A DNA stretch of 64,000 nt from Drosophila persimilis (taxonomy: Eukaryota; Arthropoda; Insecta; Diptera; Drosophilidae): assembly GCF_003286085.1 (NCBI RefSeq), contig NW_020825346.1:992001-1056000 (forward strand), read 5' to 3'. Each line of letters begins with the position of its first letter. Position 1 is the first letter of the stretch. The position numbers and the translations under genes were made by a program. Under the pieces are notes generated by a model. The model was given only the letters and a program-made list of their open reading frames with translations, did no database searches and was not told where the DNA came from. Positions 63,088 to 64,000 of this stretch are shown piece after piece.

Positions 63088-64000
63088 GTCGGTGCGGCGG
63101 CCGTCACTTGTTCTAGCCTGCCGACCGCTGCATGATCGCCGCTGTCCAAGGTGTATTTTAAATAGGGTGAGGCCAAGTTGGATGGAGTATTCTTGGCAAT
63201 ACATTTGAGTGAAGAAAATAGGGGCTTACGCTCGTTCGTTGCACTAGGGCCTCAATACCTAATCAGGCTAAGGCGCTCAGTGCTATGAAGTTTGATACCT
63301 GACACTTTTAAGTATTTATTAATAAATAAAACAATAATCAGTCAAGGCAAAGGATGTCTCTTCGCTTATGGGACATTTTCATAGAGTACCCCTTTAATAA
63401 ATTCTTTCGAAGGTCATTGCTAGACACAAACCAAAACAAGAGATTGAACTCGAAGAGCAAAACAAATGCCTCACCTTGCGCCAAATGCACCTTGGACACT
63501 GCCATGTATGCGCACCCACCCCACAGATTAGACGTCAGTGTTAGCGTCGCAGTCAGCGTCGCAGTCGGCGATTGTAGAAGGATGAGAAGGGGGAAGCGTT
63601 CGTTTTGCAGTTGTCGCGCGCTTCGCACTTTGTCACTGCGGGAGAGAGGCTCTCACTTGGTCGTTTCCCTCTCTCGCCCTCCCGCGCCCACAATCTGTTG
63701 CTGTTAGTGATTCCCAATTGGATTCCTGGTTGCTTCCGGTCGCTGCTCGTCTCGTTCGTTCGCGTTTGCCAAATGCCTTGTTTTATTTTTGATTCACTTT
63801 TGATTAATGCGTGAATGAAGTATGGTGTTTGTGGGGGGTGGGAGGATGGGGGAATGGGGGGAGACAGCGGGATATTACAACTTGATGCATTTACAATGTT
63901 AGTAATTAGTAATCCGCTTATCAGACAGATCGAGAACACATGAGTCGACAGGGGGGTTCGTGAGCGGGGAGAACATTCACAAGGGCAAGGACAAGGGCGC
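62555..64000 (-). other. Upstream region of Gs2
   Basis: The region contains a 30-nt T run (62656-62685, poly-A on the transcribed strand) about 100 nt before the start codon, a (CAG)n-rich block at 62990-63085 and a TATA-like box at about 63157-63164. The last 40 bases show an open plus-strand frame of unknown meaning. Confidence 0.5.
63157..63173 (-). promoter_or_regulatory. TATA-like box with GCCTCACCC flank, candidate Gs2 promoter
   Basis: On the minus strand GCCTCACCC runs into TATTTAAA about 600 nt upstream of the Gs2 start codon. Flank and spacing match the candidate sesB promoter at 23467-23483. Confidence 0.4.

Overview
The window is animal nuclear DNA, almost certainly from a Drosophila species. 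The genes have short GT..AG introns (about 60-80 nt) alternating with a few long ones. The spacers are full of AT-rich and microsatellite sequence, and the promoters carry fly-type core motifs (DRE, Motif 1, Motif 6). Ten protein-coding genes can be assembled, all near full length, and all are close relatives of known Drosophila genes. From memory their X-linked neighbourhood in D. melanogaster (Muller element A) fits most of them. Protein differences suggest a species outside the melanogaster subgroup, but the species cannot be fixed from sequence alone. No bacterial operon, CRISPR array, virus or intact transposon was seen.

Layout, left to right. Agpat1 (lysophosphatidate acyltransferase, minus, 297-3290) and BTBD9 (BTB/BACK/discoidin-like protein, plus, 6318-8820) are divergent, with a DRE promoter element near 5990. 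A four-TM MARVEL-family gene (plus, 11011-16039) has a 4.4 kb first intron. Two tandem ADP/ATP translocase genes follow on the minus strand, Ant2 (17250-18550) and sesB (20169-21227), with identically placed introns. A 5 kb non-coding stretch holds a probable sesB promoter. peng (Puf/CPL protein, plus, 26821-29154) and dod (Pin1-type isomerase, minus, 29707-30394) converge on a degenerate minisatellite. A roughly 9 kb gene-poor stretch leads to Sk1 (sphingosine kinase, minus, single exon, 39752-41794). Evi5 (TBC Rab-GAP, plus, 46684-53488) includes an 18-nt in-frame micro-exon. Gs2 (glutamine synthetase, minus, 57896-62554) closes the window.

The genes do not form one pathway. Agpat1 and Sk1 handle lipids, the translocases and Gs2 serve core energy and nitrogen metabolism, and the others act in membrane traffic, ribosome or RNA biology and signalling. 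The joins were made by hand from conserved protein sequence and splice consensus, and every join keeps the reading frame. UTR ends and promoters are much less certain.

No new biological system is evident. The best leads are regulatory or structural. They are the Evi5 micro-exon, repeated promoter-like modules around peng and dod, a shared TATA-flanking box upstream of sesB and Gs2, CGAT-rich clusters on both sides of the Sk1-Evi5 block, and the peng-dod spacer repeat.
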